DNA from: Gemmataceae bacterium
GTDB taxonomy: Bacteria > Planctomycetota > Planctomycetia > Gemmatales > Gemmataceae
Direction: 5' to 3'
NCBI GenBank assembly: GCA_025056835.1
Contig: JANWVS010000010.1
Coordinates: forward strand, 1 to 13,327
Length of the DNA stretch: 13,327 nucleotides
Shown here: positions 12,626 to 13,327 of the stretch, one piece after another
Position numbering within the stretch: the first letter of the stretch is position 1
How the letters are laid out: every line of letters starts with the position of its first letter
Position numbers and translations under genes: made by a program
The notes under the pieces: model-generated
What the model was told of the DNA's origin: nothing
What the model saw: only the letters and a program-made list of their open reading frames with translations
Databases searched by the model: none

Positions 12626-13327
12626 ATGAAAAAGGAAATGCTCATCAACGTCCTCCAACCCGAGGAAATTCGCATCGCGATCGTGGAAGATGGTGTGCTC
12701 GAAGAATTGTACGTGGAACGAGCCAGCCACGAGAGCTACGTCGGCAACATTTACAAAGGCCGGATCGTCAACATTGAACCGAGCATCCAAGCCGCGTTCG
12801 TCGATTTCGGCGTGGGTCGCAATGGCTTTTTGCACGTCAGCGATGTCGAGCCGGCTTATTACCGCCACTTGCCCGGCTACGGCGACGACAACGAGAACGG
12901 CCAACGGGCTGGCCGGGACCGAGGAGGCCGCGGCAGCCCGGCACGGGAACGCGGCGGCCGCAGAGGCCGCGGTCGAGGACGCCGTTCACCCCCCGAGGCG
13001 GACGAGGCGCCGCTGCCTCAGGAGCAATTCGAGGAAAAGGCTGCCGATTCGCCGCCGACCGAGGCGCCTTCGGAGCCATCGGACGCCGCTGCCGACGTCG
13101 CGTCGGGTCCAAGTGCCGCGCCGACCGCGGTCGCCGGATCTGAAACCTCAGACAACGGCAACGTCCCCGACGCCCCGCCCCTTGACGACACCGGTACCGA
13201 CGAAGCCCAATCGGATCCAACGGATGCGGAGCTTGATGACGACGCGGTGTCAGCAGTGTCGCAAGAGCCGATGCGCGATCCCCAGCGGCGCGGTCGCCGA
13301 CGGCGCGGCAACCACCGGCGGGCCAAG
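12626..13327 (+). CDS. rng: Ribonuclease E/G family, N-terminal part (3' truncated by window)
   Basis: 234 codons are present with no stop; the gene runs off the window. Rne/Rng endonucleases cut single-stranded RNA in rRNA maturation and mRNA decay. The ATG at 12626 has AAAGGA five bases upstream. Residues 1-75 are the typical start: KKEMLINV, then EIRIAIVEDG, YVGNIYKGRI, IQAAFVDFG and GFLHVSDV, i.e. the first strands of the embedded S1 domain. At about residue 83 the S1 domain is interrupted by a long low-complexity insertion still running at the window end. It has a basic Arg/Gly block (94-120), an acidic Pro/Ala/Asp/Glu block (121-216) and a second Arg-rich block (217-234). The remaining S1 strands, the catalytic Mg-binding Asp residues and the Zn-link cysteines lie beyond the window, so activity cannot be judged. 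It follows the DUF2344 gene, probably in one transcript. Confidence 0.92.
   Translation, partial: MKKEMLINVLQPEEIRIAIVEDGVLEELYVERASHESYVGNIYKGRIVNIEPSIQAAFVDFGVGRNGFLHVSDVEPAYYRHLPGYGDDNENGQRAGRDRGGRGSPARERGGRRGRGRGRRSPPEADEAPLPQEQFEEKAADSPPTEAPSEPSDAAADVASGPSAAPTAVAGSETSDNGNVPDAPPLDDTGTDEAQSDPTDAELDDDAVSAVSQEPMRDPQRRGRRRRGNHRRAK

Noticed and set aside
12905..12985. Arg/Gly-rich tract as a DNA repeat array or frameshift artefact
   Set aside because: There is no regular DNA period and the frame stays open through the tract and beyond. It is best read as low-complexity protein sequence.
1..13327. Search for mobile elements, tRNAs, CRISPR arrays or defence genes
   Set aside because: No transposase, integrase, terminal repeats, cloverleaf or spaced repeats were recognised; almost all bases are explained by housekeeping genes.

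Overview
The window is GC-rich (by eye around 60%) and densely coded. It looks like chromosomal housekeeping DNA from a planctomycete, possibly of the Gemmata/Pirellula kind. The main reasons are a bacterial methenyl-tetrahydromethanopterin cyclohydrolase (Mch) beside riboflavin synthase, a sugar-dehydrogenase/cytochrome c fusion protein, a divergent membrane pyrophosphatase, and an RNase E/G whose S1 domain carries a large charged insertion. The phylum is an inference from gene content; there is no rRNA here to confirm it. I see no tRNA, rRNA, CRISPR array, insertion sequence, prophage gene or long direct repeat.

Layout. Positions 1-2093 (+) hold the 3' part of a secreted or periplasmic PQQ-type sugar dehydrogenase fused to a diheme cytochrome-like C-terminal region. 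It converges on a minus-strand cluster read pssA (4731-3835), ribE (3750-3088), mch (3113-2154). ribE and mch overlap by 26 bases, so their translation is probably coupled. A 202-base divergent gap follows. Next on the plus strand are a small secreted protein made of two copies of one beta-rich domain (4934-5644) and hppA (5832-8402), a membrane proton-pumping pyrophosphatase with an altered signature motif.

The second half is a compact plus-strand cluster. A good sigma70-like promoter (8561-8589) precedes hpf (8649-8996), ptsN (9010-9468), ptsH (9478-9756) and ptsI (9764-11515), with gaps of 7-13 bases. It encodes a ribosome hibernation factor together with a soluble phosphoryl chain EI, HPr and EIIA, and no sugar permease. 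That arrangement fits a regulatory PTS rather than sugar uptake. After 212 bases come a DUF2344 (radical-SAM-linked) protein (11728-12567) and the 5' part of an RNase E/G gene (12626 to the window end), a pairing familiar in several bacterial phyla.

No obviously new system (defence, mobile or biosynthetic) is present. The points most worth a second look are the block-charged insertion in the RNase E/G S1 domain, the divergent pyrophosphatase, the ribE-mch overlap, the short-form HPF at the head of a permease-free PTS operon, and -10-like hexamers placed directly before start codons that lack Shine-Dalgarno sequences.
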